A DNA stretch of 64,000 nt from Sinotaia quadrata. Taxonomy: Eukaryota > Mollusca > Gastropoda > Architaenioglossa > Viviparidae. The DNA lies in NCBI GenBank assembly GCA_028829895.1, contig CM054182.1:36154879-36218878 (forward strand), read 5' to 3'. Below are positions 13,201 to 28,200 of this stretch, in pieces (within the stretch, counting starts at the first letter, position 1; the number at the start of each line of letters is the position of its first letter). The translations under genes were made by a program, and so were the position numbers. A model generated the notes under the pieces. That model saw nothing but the letters and a program-made list of their open reading frames with translations, had not been told where the DNA came from and searched no databases.

Positions 13201-16200
13201 ACAAAGTGGTGCAACGTCGTTCTATAGTATCTAGGCGCACAAGTAATGGTGATAATGGAGATGGGGTGGGGGTACCGCATGAAGTGTGGGTACATGAGGA
13301 CTGTACAATGTGGTCTAATGGTGTGTATCTTGTGGGAAGTCGACTTTTTGGGCTGGAAGAAGCTCTAAAGGCTGCCACATCAACGGTAAGCTTCAAGCTC
13401 ATTGTTTCTACTCTACGTTGTAGCACAAATATTCATTTTTTTTGCAATTTGCCTAAGCATTTCCTCGCTTTTAAAAACCTTGTTTTTCTGGCATCCTTAT
13501 TAAAGTTTTCATGTACTTTTTCTTAGTCTTTAGATTGCTCTATAATGTGTTTACTTAACACAAAAAAAAGAAGGGTCATTTTATGAACCCTAACATGACA
13601 GTAAATACAAAGCAGGAGCTCCCACATGCATACTTAGCATTTTCAGGTTTTAAATGTGAACATATTGAATTTTTAAAATTTTGCCAAATTGCTTTATTGC
13701 ATTATAAATTATTAAAGATTGAATATTGAAATATGTTCATTTAATATTATGTTTGTTTTTTAAAAATATGTTTATCCAAGAATTAGTTTATCATAGTATA
13801 TGATTTATTTTAGTATCTTTAAGCTTGCAGTAAAGGCAGACACTTATGTCATAATAATTTGTACATTTTTGTCACTTCATTGATACTATATGATAGGTTG
13901 GAGCATTTTTATTGATGGCAGTTTTCGTGATTCATCAGATTTTTTTAAGAAAATAGCCTCTGTTCTACAGTTTTGGCATGCTATTTCAAATTGGCAGTAA
14001 GTTGAGTAACAATAGTTGTTTATCTATTCTCTCTCCCTTCTACACACACTCTCTTACTCACTAAATGGTTAAGGATCAGTAAAAGAAATTACATAGCAAG
14101 TCAATATTTACAAATTACAGTCCTTTTAAATGAAAATCTCCATGATCCCATATATATGACATGCCATTACAGTGACAGGAGACAATAATCTGGAATCACT
14201 CTCTTACCACCACACCCATTATAGTTGACTGCATAGAACACATGCAAATTTCAGTCAACTTGAGATGGCTCTACCAGTGGCTGCATTATGACCATGAAAA
14301 TGGCAAAATGTTTTCTGTGTTGTTTCCTAGCCACAAAAGGAAAAATTTAATGGCAGTCAGTAGTGACAATTTTTAACCAAGTGTATCTAAATGCAACTTG
14401 AAAATCACAACAATCAACATAATAATGCACGAATAAGCATATAAAGCATAAAGGTCACAAACAAAGCATTGACATTTGAAGAATCAGCAGTAATTTGACT
14501 TTTAAAGCATTCCTCCCCCAATTGCAAAAGACAACATTCCACTGAGCAAGCATGAATCGCTTACAGATTCTCCAAGAAATTTGATGCATCAAAATTTGAG
14601 TACTTATACTAGTTATAGGTTAATTAAAAAAGTAAGTTACATAGGAAGTCTTAACCTCCCTGTTTTAGTGGCCAGCTTATTTATTGAAAATTATACTTGC
14701 TATGTTAATTTTTTGTTAGTACAACAAATCCTGAATACCTTAACAACAACAACAAAAAAAAAGCATCTATCTTTTTACAACCTTCAAATACAACTTCCAA
14801 ATAATCTAAATGTATCACTATCGGAGAATCAGGTTTTCTAAAAAGAAATGCTAAGAAGAAACAAAGAGAATGGTTTGAGGGTAATTTCAAAATGTTAATC
14901 AGTCATTCACTTTATTGAATCATTGAACATATCATTTTGATTACAGCACTTTTAAAACTTATAAGTTATATGAAACTTTTAGCCCTTGGAGAAAAATAAT
15001 TTTGAAGGTTTGGGGAATCTTAAGAACTGCAATAAATAAAAAAGTATAATGATTAAAAAGTAACTAGTAAGTCAACTAATAAAAAACAGAGATAATAATA
15101 CTATATGTTTTAGATATCAATTTACTATTAGCAATTATGTTTTTAATGTTTAAGAGAACTGTTGTAAATTCCAAATGTAAAAAGTTTTTAATATAAAAAA
15201 CAGATACTAATTAATACTGTGTTTATTATATGTTAAATGTAATATTTGTAAAGCCAAGACCCTGAAAATATAATTGCTTAAGTTTTATCACTAAATAAAA
15301 TGTATGTACAAAACTTTTTTAATGAAAATAGCTGCAGATTTCAGCTTGATTGTCAGTTTTTTCCTAGCTCAACTCTTCAACCAAAAAAAACAACAGAAAA
15401 TCACATTTTTTATAAAGGTCACAATCTCAGTAACATGCTTATTTTGCAGGAATAAGTAACATTTAGTGTACAGATTTAGTGATTTTCTGTTGTGAAGAAT
15501 GATACTTGAAGTTGAATACAATTATTTTATTTGTTGATGCATCTTGGATAAAATTAAAGATCATTTCTTTATCTAACACACTGTTGCATTTTATTTAATG
15601 TGACAAAGTTAAACTATGTTTGAAAGAAAAATAATTACACTTGACTTACTAAGTGTTGGGCATGTTTGCTAAAAATGGGGCCTTGCAGCCATATGTCAAT
15701 GTGATTGAAAATTTTGCTTTGGTCCAAATTTCTTTTGTGTACGACTGCATTTGACTTTTTCTTATATATTTGTAAGAACAAAAAATAAAGGTGCACCCCT
15801 AAGCTTTCTCCTGATCTGTTTTTATTAGCATAACCTTAAAACTTGAGCTTAGGTAATCAAATAAAAATTTGACTATTTTGAATTCATTGCTGTTCACATT
15901 TGAATAAATTTGTCCCTGCTGAAACCTGTGATGATGAGCATTCATTCCTCTCAGAAACTAGTATTTAAAATAACTTGTAACTTTGGTTGCGGTTTACTGC
16001 AAACAGTTAACTGATTAAGTACTAAAAAGCCGCTTGCTTCAAATTCTAGCAATGGTCGCATCGCCTGTTAGAAAATTTAGAGCTGCAGCAAACTTCTAAA
16101 GTGATTAATCTTATTACACTCACATCAGTTAGTGATGCTTCCATAAAATATAGCTTTTTATTTATGTATGAGTTTATTTAGTAATTGCAATTTAATTTTA

Positions 16201-19200
16201 GCAGCTATATGATTTATTATATCATTGTCAATTTACTCAATTTATTTTTAAATATAAAAAGAATGTTTTTTTTAATGTAATGAGCAAGTTACCATTATTA
16301 ATATTATATGAATAATCTTGAGTTAGACATGAGTGCTTATTATTTTTCCAGATGATGTTAATTGTATGTAGTAGTGGTCAGTTTGGTTTATTAATATTAC
16401 TGACAAATGATGAAATGTCATTGGTTAAACTGTCATGAGCTAGGTTTCCTCCTTCTACCTTTTTTTACTGCACATGTTTGGAAATTATTTATTTTCACAT
16501 TGAAAAATTGAACATTTTATATGGTACTAATGGTAGTTTCTTTGAATATAAAACTTTCACTCCTAGTCCTACTCCTATACATTTGTAGAATGGGTTACAA
16601 ATAACTTCATGTTGAATTTTTGTGTGCATATAATTTTAAGTTCATTTTCTTCCTAGGAAATTAGTTGTATATTTATTATTATATTATTTATTTTGTAATA
16701 AAATACGAGTACACTTACAAACTTGTATACACAATGCTAGTTTTGTGTAAATCAAATACTTTAAAAATAAATTATTTTTTTATTTTCTAGCTAATCTTAA
16801 TGTGCTTAATGATAATTAGCACACTTTCTTTGTTAAAATTTGCTGTCATTTATATACTCAAAAATACTGGTATTTAATAGAATTATAATTAGATTTAAAT
16901 ATTTTAATATACATAATCACTTTTTTCTGAGTAGCTCTTTGAGCAAAAATACAAAGGAAGATAAAAAAAATATTAAAATACCAGACTTGTGGATTTTATA
17001 TGTTCATCTTGCAAGTAAAATCAAAATATTTTCTGTTCCTTTCTCTTTTATTGCCAAATAATTTTAGTACAACAATGATTAGGAGAAATCTTTTTTGATT
17101 ATGAAAACAGTTTCTTTTATGCAGATCATCTTCATTTCTTTTTATTCCTGCATTGTAGGAAGATAATAAAGTTGTGTTGTTTTCAATCTAGGGATAGAGC
17201 ATATATTCTTACTATTTCATATTTTGTATATTAATTATTTTATTCTGATATTTTTTGTTTCAGATGTGTGCTTATTGTCGAGAAACTGGTGCAATGGTAG
17301 GCTGCCTTCTTAAAGGTTGTAACCAGAATTTCCACTTTGTGTGCGCTGTGGATAAGGGTTTGTATACATGGTTATTGGATTTTGTTTGTTTTTGTTTGTT
17401 ATTCATTATTTTATTTTTTAATTGTAGCTAAAAGCTCTTTGTCCTTGAAAAGTAGAAGAAACTATATAGCTGAATAAGTAATAATGTCATATACCAATAG
17501 ATTAAGACTTAACCTACATTTGTCTTGAATGTTACTTGTTGGTTATTTCTTCTATTATTTATGAAATGTTAAGTTGATTTATCTTAGTATTAGGATAATT
17601 TTATCATAAATGTCCTTTGTAAAAAGTGACAATTCTCTTTCCATATCAAACTGAATAGTAAAGTAGTTTTCTAGTATTCGTAATTTTATTGATTTTGTAA
17701 TGTGATTGAAATTGTGGTCAGATATACAGACTAAGTTATGAAATTAGATATTGTTCATAAGACATCACTTAATCTAAGTATATCCAAGTCAATCTACTTA
17801 AATGTATGAGTCTATGACTCATACAGTAATTGCAGCATCAGCAGGTATCCTAACTACTCTATGATACTGTAAATTATGCCTTTTAATGTAAATAATGCTA
17901 ATAGAATTTCTTTCTACCCTATTCATTCATTGGCTGTCACTTATAGAAATTTATTACTACATGTGAATGAATAGGTTTGAGAGAAAATATTTGTTTTGTA
18001 GAATTCCTCAAAGTAGGTAATCCCAAACATCATTGCTTTACATGGCACAAATGCAGACTCTTGCAAATTTGCTAAAATTTATCAATGAGCAGTTGTTTTC
18101 ACATTTAACCTGAACTAACCATTTTTATATGAAAATAAAGATTGATATTTCATCTTTCAAACTATCTGTGTTATCAATATCATTGTTTCTCTTAATTTTA
18201 TTATGGTATCCATAAACTTTAACAAAAGCACCTTAGGGTTTCCACAAATATATGTCAATTTTAGCATCAGAGCTGGAAAGGAAAATTGCATTTTCAAGTG
18301 CCATTCTGAAACAGGAAAGTCAGGCATACAAAGGTTTGTAAACTAAAATCTGTTTGGTCCATTAAATAGAGGACAAATAACTCTACAGTCATATTTTCAT
18401 ACTGTTATATGTTGCAAATAACCAAATAATTTTTCAAAGTTAAAAGTTCCTGATAAATTTATTGGGTTAAAAAATTTATTGAACATTTGTGGAAAATATA
18501 TCATTTTCTGCAGCATTTCAATATCTGTCCAATATGTCAAGTCTGCAATTATTAATCCATGGAATTCTGTCTTTTTGAAAACTTAATAGTACTGTTTCAC
18601 TTTGTCAATCATGACTTGTATTCATGAAATATATATTGATGCTACCACTATTTCTATCATGTGAACACTTGAAAAATTTTATTGGAAGATCTTTTTGTAA
18701 GCATTTATTAATGATTACTTTAACCTATGGTTATTTTTCTGTAAACATATCTCTATTTTTTAAAGTAGAATTGGTGATTTTTTTCATACAATATACCACT
18801 TTATATATATAGTAGGTTAGAATTTGTTGTTCTTATCGCATCAGTTTGGTTGTTGTTTTCTTATAATATGCATTTTTAAACTCTCAGATTATATTTATTT
18901 TATTTTATTTAGTGGATTAGTTTTAGTTGGGGTAGTAATTTTATTATTTAGAAAAAATAGTTTTTAAACCTTGACAATTTAAATAAGAAAAGATAACTCC
19001 GATGCAAAAATAGTATTTAGCCAAACTCTTTAGCCTGTGAAATGTTTATTTCAAAGCACTTTAACATAAGATAATTTTTTCAGTGTGTATGTTCTTGTAT
19101 ACATATTTTAAAAATATTTTATGTCCATTTTTTCTCTCAAAATTTGAACATATAATTTTTAAATTTTATTTTTAGCTCCTGCTTTTATTGCTCTGTTTCC

Positions 19201-22200
19201 TATTTTTAAAATTTCTTTAGTGGTAATTAATAAAAAATATGTTAACATGAGGGTTTTTTTTATATTACATTATTTAAATATTAAAGACAGCAGGTTCATT
19301 AAGTTGCACAGTTATTCTGTTTACTGTTTTGAGCAGACTTAATAATTCTTGTATTTTTTTTATTTTTTTTTAATGAAAACTAGCAGAGCTGCATGTAGGG
19401 TTGTTTTTACATTATTTAATTATTAATAGTACTTTAGTAGTAAGTTAATTAATGTGTGCAGTTACTCTACTGATTTTTTAAATAGTAAACTTAATATTTC
19501 TTTTTGTATTTTGATTTTTGATTGAAAATGCTGTGGATTATGTATTTTGTGTAGTTGGCAAGCAGTGTGCCCTTTTGTCTTCAAATCTCTTCTTAGCTGT
19601 GGGAAGAGGTAACTACCAGCAGACTTATTTTTAGCATAACTGGATTCTCTGTGATTTGGATGTTGGTGGTGGTGGTGGGAGACTTTTGAACTAATTGAAG
19701 AAATTTCAGTCTTTCCCTTAAATTTGATGATAGCATCCCCCATCTTTCATCGTGTTCACAATCACAATGTTATAGCTATCAATAGCAGTAGCACCCTAAA
19801 AGCAGTTTGGAAATGTTCTTTACACATCATCTAAACTAGCTGTGATAAGTAAAGCATCAATCATGACTCCCTCCTAATGAATGCTATGCTTGTGATTCTT
19901 TAATAGCTGTTGAATTTTCTAATGGTCTGTGTTCAGAACTTAATGTTTTGCAAAGAATTTAAATTTGAAAGATTACATTCTTAATGGCAGGACATGTACA
20001 ATATTGTCCATCTCTCAAAGCATGCACAAATTTGAAAAATGCTGCATGTGCAAGGACTACAATTCTCTTCTTTAATCAGATGGTCAGTGAATCTTGATTT
20101 CTTTTTTTGAATTAAGTTTCATCAGAGAGCTTTAAACTTAAAATGTACATTGTCACCGTTAAATATCATGTCATACTGTTTATTTAATTCATGTACACTT
20201 GGGTAGAAAATGGTTTTAACAATAAAATTTTTATACATATTGTCTTTGTTTTAAAATCTTCAAAATTAAAAAGAAAATTTTTTTGTTTATTTTGTTATAA
20301 ATAGCAGTAGCATATGTGTTTAACATCTTTATTATATATTTTGAATCATGTATATAGACTGCTTTTATACCAAGTATATTGTTAAGAATAACTTAATTGG
20401 TAAGATTTTTTAAATATGAATATGAAAGTTTGTATTATAAAAATATTAAAACAAATAAAAGGTATGCATAATTTATCTGATCTTTAGTTAAACGGATGGC
20501 ATTCTGCTGATCATTGTTATAGGTGAATGGTAACTGTGTTATGTATGGTTCCAAAGTTGTGTCCATTTATCTTTTTTATTTTCTTTGTAAATGAAAATTG
20601 TACAATAAAATGGGAAAGTGTAAATTGATAATTCCACTGAGTCACAGAAAAAAAAAATTTTTTGTAAGTGCACAAAAAAAAATTTTTTTGTAAGTTGTCT
20701 AAGATTTTTCAACTGATTTAGATTTTATTAGAATAATTTTGCACTGCTAAATTTGAAAATGACATCCGTTTCTTTTGATCAGGTCAGGGTTTTGATCTAA
20801 TTTGATTTTTAAAAATCTGATCTTATAGCTAAATCGATTAAATTTTTTGTAACATTATTAGGCAATTTTTGTTAATATTTCTCTTCCAAAATAGGTTTTT
20901 AATTAAAAAAAATTAATTTAAATTTAAAAAATTCGTTTTCTAACACAGTTCATTTATTAAATGTTGCAAACGTTAATTGGTGTACATTGAATAGTAGACA
21001 TTGATAACAGTAAGTACATATAACTTCAATATTAGGTCATCATTGTTCAAAATTCAGGGCATGAACTTCCTTCTCTTCGAACTTCTAGAATGCTCAGCAG
21101 TAGGAATGTCTCTCTTTAAGAGTCCAACACTAATCAGCCATCATGACTGCATCCCAGTGTCCCTGATACCTGGTTTCCATCTCTTTCATATCCTGATGAA
21201 ATCTCTCCCCTTGCTCATCGCTCAATGATCCCAGATTTTTAGGAAACTGATCCATATGTGAGAATAAGTAATGCATTTTGATGCTCATGTTGCATCCAAG
21301 GTTTTTGAAAGCAGTCAGCATATTGGCAACATGCTCTGCATAGTTCCTGACCTTATTGTTTGTGTTGCCAAGAACAATCTCCAATCTTCAGGTTTATGTT
21401 GTGGCACTCCAAGCTTGTGCAGAAGCTGCGCAATATCTGTACAGTACACCAGGTCGTTCTCTGTAGAGAAAAAACTGAGATACTCTTTACGTCTGTTGCG
21501 GTAGAAGGTGATGCGAACACTGTCAGAAAGGACATTTTTTCCCTCAACTGGATGCCTACAGTTCAGCAGATGACTTTGACAAGCTGAGATCATGAACTAG
21601 ATCATTTAGCTCCTTTTGCAAAAAAAGGATTTGGAACATCATCATCAAGAATCACTAATTCTTCTTCTTCATTTTCTTCAACTCTAAAGATATCTTCACT
21701 AATGTCGGTAAGTTCTCCAGGGACAGGTACTGGAATTTCATCAAAATGAGCTACTGGATGACGTCTAATTCAAGATCGGGATATTTAAGGCTGCTCTGTT
21801 TTTTTTCTATTAATGCCAGTCACATCAATAGCGCAGAAGTAGCAGTCAGTGACATGGTTTGTCGGTTCCCTCCAAACCATAGGAATTCCACACTTCAGAC
21901 AACTCTTCTTACCCTTGGTCCAATGACGCAGATTCTCAGTGCATGTCTTGCATACCATGTGTGCATCCAAACTTTATCCTGCTCACCAAGTTTTATACCA
22001 AAGTAAGCATGGTAATAACGCTTTATAAAACCTGTTGCTGTATTCCTGTTAGGAACAATGGTGTATTCACCGCAGATGTAGCAAAATACATCAGGTTTAT
22101 TTTTGCAGTCTTCTGGCCGATTCCATTTCATTACCTAAAGAAGAAAAATATAATTTATATCAATTATTCAAAAATTAGCTTATGTAACCTCTTCATAATT

Positions 22201-25200
22201 AGGTAAAACAAATTATAATTTGTTTATTTAAAGAAATAAGAAAGAATAAATAAAAATAAATAGAAAATACCCTTATATCTAAAAAAAACCAATAAAAAAC
22301 TAATGTTCACAATAGATAAAAATGTTGATTGAAAATAGATCCAAAAGTTGACCTTATTGAACAAAACCGATGTCATTTTTGGATCCAGCATAATAAAACT
22401 GTCAAAAATCCATAAAAAAATCTTAGCAAATTTGCTGTTGCCCAGTGATAATTGATAAACACAAACAATCTTATATATTTTGAAAGTATAGTTTGCTGAT
22501 AATTTTGATGTGAACCAAGTCTGTACGATGAGTAGTTTAATAGATAATTTGCTTGTTTGCATTTTCTGTATAACACTTCATTAATGCTTTTATTCTTGCT
22601 TAAAATTTGCTGAAATGGTAATCTTCAATTTCCAGTAATTTTTCTCAGCTTCATTGATTGCATTTGGAAAACAATAGGCATTAACTATAAGGCAAGTGAT
22701 TTAATAATGTCCATTCTGGATGTATTTTGTTAGTTGCATATACCATGATGCCCTGAATGTCTCATGCATTTTGCAAGCAATTTTACGAAACAAAAGCGTT
22801 TTCCTTTGCAATTTATAATAAACAGTCAATTTTGTATTATATCTATTTTTCTTGTTGCCTGTGACTATGTTTATTAAAATTATTGGAATTTTCTTTGGTG
22901 TGGTTTGTATTTTCCTTGTAATGAACTTGAAAATTCATTCATTTACTATGTCTAAAGAAAATTGACTATAAATGATGCTAAATTAATGATATCTCAAAAA
23001 ATATTACAGCTATTATCACAGTTTTTTTTAATACAAACTTATTTTATCAGAACACACATTTTGAGCATAAAAGATTTGTACAATATTAACTTTAAAAAAA
23101 ATAATGAATGAGACTTCTTTCTGTCAGTTTAAAAAATTTAAAAGATGTAATTTTAGGAAGTGTGAAGAATGAGCATTATAGATGCATTTTCATCACTTAT
23201 GGCTAAAAAAAAATTGGCACAAACTTTTCTCATTTTATTTATGCTGCAAGATTTATTGAAATTATAAATATATATTTTTGCTGTTGTCTTGGTAGTCTTT
23301 ACAGCACTTGGCAGCAGTGCAAGTAAATAGCATAATTATTTTGTAGAATTTTTATTAATAAAAATTATTCCAGTTTTGTTTTTGTTGAACTGCTTAAATA
23401 ATTCAAACAATGCATTTAAATTATCAAATTATTAAATAAATTTAAAATTCACATAAAACTAATTTATTGCTGTTGTTACAGATCACCTATAACTAACTGC
23501 ATTTTGATAGATTTTTTTTTCTCTCATGGGATAAAAGGACTTGATAAGCATATCATAACCTAATTTTGTCTCCACTATTTACCACATTAAACCTGACAGT
23601 ATACATATATATATATACACACAAAAGCTTATACTGTTATAGTTTATACCTTAAAGTTACAAAGTGATAAAGAAGTATAGTCTAACCAACTGGTGGAAAT
23701 AATTTGAAGCATACGTTCAACAATTTGGATTTGCATTGGGTAGTTTCTGTTTAATATCTTATCAGAAGAAAGCTAGCATATACATTTCGGATCACATTAA
23801 ATGATAATTACATTAAAGGAGATGAGCATTTCTAAACATTTCTTTCTTCTCCAACCATTTCATCCTTAGAGCAAATATTTTTACTGATAGCTCGTTTTGT
23901 TTTAAAATAATTAAAATTGTAGAAAATTGTTACAAACATTATAATACAATTAATAGCTGAGTAGAGAGTGGAGTTAATATCTCTATTAGCTCATCTACCC
24001 CCTTAACCCGCCCCTTTGTTGCTGCTTGTAATAATAATAATATATGGATGTGCAGATGTTTAAAGATGGCATTTTTTTCAGCATTACAAAAATTGCTTAC
24101 ATTTTAAGACAGGGGATTGTTGAGTAATTATTTAAGTTTATGCAGTATTAAAGATTTTGAACCTTGCATAATCTAGGTTTGTTTACTGGTTAGTAATAAG
24201 TGTCGGAAAGTAAAGCTTTTCTTCGATATTAATAGGTAGTAGTATAAAGTTTTAACCCTTTGCTGAACACAGTGGCTGAAAATAAACTATATGTACTTGC
24301 ACAAAAGGGCAAACATAATCTTGCATAATGCATGGGAAACACATTTTTTTGACTGTGCCATTCTTTCAGTAAACATTGTTTATGTATGAGAGTTTGAAAT
24401 GATAATGTTGAATTATATGATTTAAGAAATGGTGAATTGGATCACAAAGCAAATAGTGAACGATGTCAGCTAGAAACAGACTCAAGTTTTAATTTAGGTA
24501 CTGATTTTGATGATTGACTGGTTGTGTCTGTTGAACTTGGACATGTTTTTCAACAAAGAGACATGAGTATACATTTGTACCCTACTGTAATTGAGCGATT
24601 TAGAGTCATACATTACTAATGGTATATTGATATTTTCACAGATTTGAAACTTTTAAAAATTATTTTTGTGTAGTAGAGATGTTCACTATGATTCTTCTCA
24701 ATACAAGCGTTTATGCTGCTTGAAAATTGTGAAAACGAAATGGTGATTAGTTATGGGGAAAGCATGCAACCATTGAATTAACTGTTGCTGTGACTTAACG
24801 CCACATAAATTACTGTATGGTTATATGCTTTTTTTCAAATATTATGGTGCTTACAAACAAATAATAGATATTCATTAAACATAACTTTAAAAAAATACTT
24901 CAGGGTTTTTTAACCTTGTGCTATTTCATATGGAATTTGTAAAACCAAAAGGAGTTTGTGATACTGATGCAATTTTAAGTTATTATTTACAATTTGTTAT
25001 TTTGTACTATATTGCATTTATAATTATATAATGGAGCATACACCCCTAAATAAATTGCCATGCAATTTAAAGAGTTAATAAGCATATCTTAAATTTATGA
25101 ATTTTTATTTTTTAAAGTTATAACTTCCCCTTTTAAGTAATGTGCTTGTTATAAAGAAATTTTGTTCTCTTCATTATAGGTTGCTTCCTGGACATAGAGA

Positions 25201-28200
25201 ATTTTTCAATGTTATGTCCAAAACACAAGGTAAGTTTAACACTAAGTAAAAAGTTAATAATTTTAATCAACTATAGATCATGCAGAACATCTGCGATCTA
25301 ATTTTAAATTATTTATATCTTCTGCTAGTGCTGTCTTCAAAACTATTTTGAAAAAATCAAGAGTATAGTTGAAAAAAATTATAACAAAATACTCATTACA
25401 CTACTAGTTTAGATTTAATTATATTATTAATTATAATCAAGCAATGTTTACATACCCTCCAGCCAAGGAAGTACAAGATGTCCTTGATTGACTGATGAAT
25501 ATCTCTGAAGTGTTCGTCAGAATGTAGTAAAAATCCATTTATAGATTTTCATTAACAAATTAAGTGGTGTTTATACTAATGTTGTAACTCCACATTGGAC
25601 ATGCCTTACAAATAAGAAACATGGATTTCGATATAATAAAAACAACAACCTTTAAGATGATTTTTTATTTGTTTTCAGTGTAAAGTTTAATACACCTAAA
25701 TTAACTCTTTCATTGTTTTCAAAATGATTACTCTTACTTCTTTAGCTCATTGTTATTAAAACTCAGCACAGCTGGAGACCAGAATGTAATATTGAATAGT
25801 TATAAGGAATTTTTCTTTACTTTTGTAAAGCTTTGTTTGGTCATTTATTTGTTAGCTTTATATAATTTGGCTTAGACATTTAAGAAATTTCTAAAATTTT
25901 CAGGATTTTTGTAATAGGAGATTTTTTAATTTGTGCATATATTAATATCTTCTTTTATAGGATTTATTTTATAAATGAAAAGTGTTTTTGTTTTTTCAAA
26001 TAAAGTTATTTTTCAAACCAATCTATGTTCTCCCCACAGAAAAAAAAATTTTAAAAAAAATATAGCCAAGAACATACATTGGAGCACATTTGCTGCTATT
26101 AGTTATAATGTACACATAAACATGACAGCAGAATGTTATCTTCTTCCATTTTTAACTGTTAACGTTTTTAGGATTGCTATGTGGGTCAAGCATTTGAGAA
26201 ACCTTAATCTCTACAAATCCATTTTTTAAATCTAGATCATTTACCAAGTTTTTGAAAGCTGCAGTCTCATTGGTTGAAGTAAGCAGTACTCACAGTTCAT
26301 ACATGCTTGCTTCTAGAAATGTTTTCTTCAGATAAAATGAATGCCAGTAAATGAAATTCAATTCCATTTATGAAATAAAATACTTCCAAAATTGTTTGTG
26401 GCTGCAAGTCATTTCTTAACAGTATAAATTAAATTTGATGCAAGATGTTTTTACAGGATCTATCATACCCACAAGGTTGGCAGACAAATTTCATTGGAAA
26501 ATGGACTTCTGATAACAATACATAAGGGCACTCTATGTGTTTATAATACAAGATGTCATTTTGACAAAGTACAAAAAATCTATTTATACAAAATTGTCTT
26601 CAGCCAGCATTAAAGATATTATAAGGGATTTATTTCTTAAATTAGTGACTTCATATTATTCTTCCTAGTTGAATGATACTGCATTATGAAAAGAACAGTC
26701 AGCTAACTGTATTTGACCTTAACATGAACCCTGTGATCTTGAAAGACGGATCACAGCAAATCAAATAATTACTTCTTTTCAAGAAAAGTAACCTGTACAT
26801 TTAATATTGTAATTATATTTTTCTCTAATAACTGCCACTGAATTATATTTATAAAAAGAATTATACTTCTGAGTTAAATTATATTACAGTTTAAATAGCT
26901 GAATGATCGTTATGTTATTTCAAAAACACTAGATTCTGTTTCTTTAAACGCATCTGACTTTTTTCAACTTACATCAGGGATATTCAAATATTTATTTTAA
27001 AAGTTTCCGGGATATGCAATGTGTTATCTACATATTTAAAATATGCATATTTTGGGCAAACCATTAAAAAATATCTTTAAAAATTATTTTTAAAAGCCTA
27101 AATATATTTAAAATCTAAAAATCTTATAATTGATTTTTCATATCTAAATCAAAGGCAATATGTATACCAGATTTGAAGACTAGCTCAAAAATGTGTGTTG
27201 GTGTTTTTGTTTATTGTTTGCATGTAGTAGTCTGGCATTATATTGGGGATTATTGAATTTTGTTATACTTTGTTACATATAATTGTAAAAAAAATCTTAA
27301 ACAATTGTCATTAACATTTGAGATTTGTCAAAATGCAAGAAATTTAATTATTTACAATTGTCAAAAAGTTTTTTTCACATTATCTGTCCGTATAAATAAG
27401 TTGCCCAAATGAAATTATTTCCACTGTACACATAGTTGAGGCATGTTTGTGATGATAAATAAGTCACAGTGAAGCAATGCTTGTTCCTAAAAAAATTTCT
27501 AAATTCTTACTACTACCACAGTCAAAGAAAATTGGTGGCATTCCCATTAAATTCAGTCAGTCACTGAGACATCTTGTATATTTAGTAGGTAGCTCTCTTT
27601 CAGCAAAAACTCATACCTTTTTCTTTCTATTTTGAAGACAGAAGTTTGGATTTCCATGATTGACATGTTTAACAACAAGAGTTAAAAAGCTAATGAAAGG
27701 ATGTTGTTGTCTAACATCCCAGTAAAAGCATTTTTACAGTGTGTGTGCATGCATGATTAATTACCAGAATTAATTACACATCTGTGGAGAAAGATTTTAG
27801 AAATTTAACTCTATGTTAAAGGGATAAAGGTATTTACATTATTATAGAGATATACTAAATTGTATTAACTGTATTAATATGTGTTCTCTGAAATTCAACT
27901 TCCATAAAATTTGACTTTGCATAAAATCTTCAGGAATAATACTCATAACTATGCACATGTGTAGCTTAATATCTTAATATATGCCTTGAATGCAGAATCT
28001 TGTTTTTCATTTTCCACAATTGTTCAGTAAATTACTGCTTTATTACTTTATTAGTGCATCATCATGAAAAATTTGTAATATATTCTAATCTTTTAGAAAA
28101 TATAACAGAAAGGTTCCTGGGGAGTACTCTAATACTGTTTATAAATAAATCTTTGTCATATATTCATAATTGTCTGATCATCATACACAATTGAATTGCT

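Larger units (their letters stand above)
17358..25179 (+). other. large intron within the extended PHD, with mobile-element debris
   Basis: This 7.8-kb intron holds a broken minus-strand multicopy gene (21055-22131), a possible piggyBac-type element (24252-25078), a head-to-tail A/T-run repeat (20643-20697) and an AT/AC microsatellite near 23602-23625. The remainder is AT-rich sequence with no recognised content. Confidence 0.7.

Noticed and set aside
13386..13526. Extension of the giant exon past 13385
   Set aside because: A consensus GTAAGC donor lies at 13386, the next exon continues the conserved finger in phase, and the extension is Phe/Leu-rich read-through.
22224..22576. Minus-strand frames of 112 and 67 codons next to the 21-kb relic
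   Set aside because: They overlap each other in different frames, are Phe/Ile/Leu/Lys-rich and show no continuity with the relic's protein.
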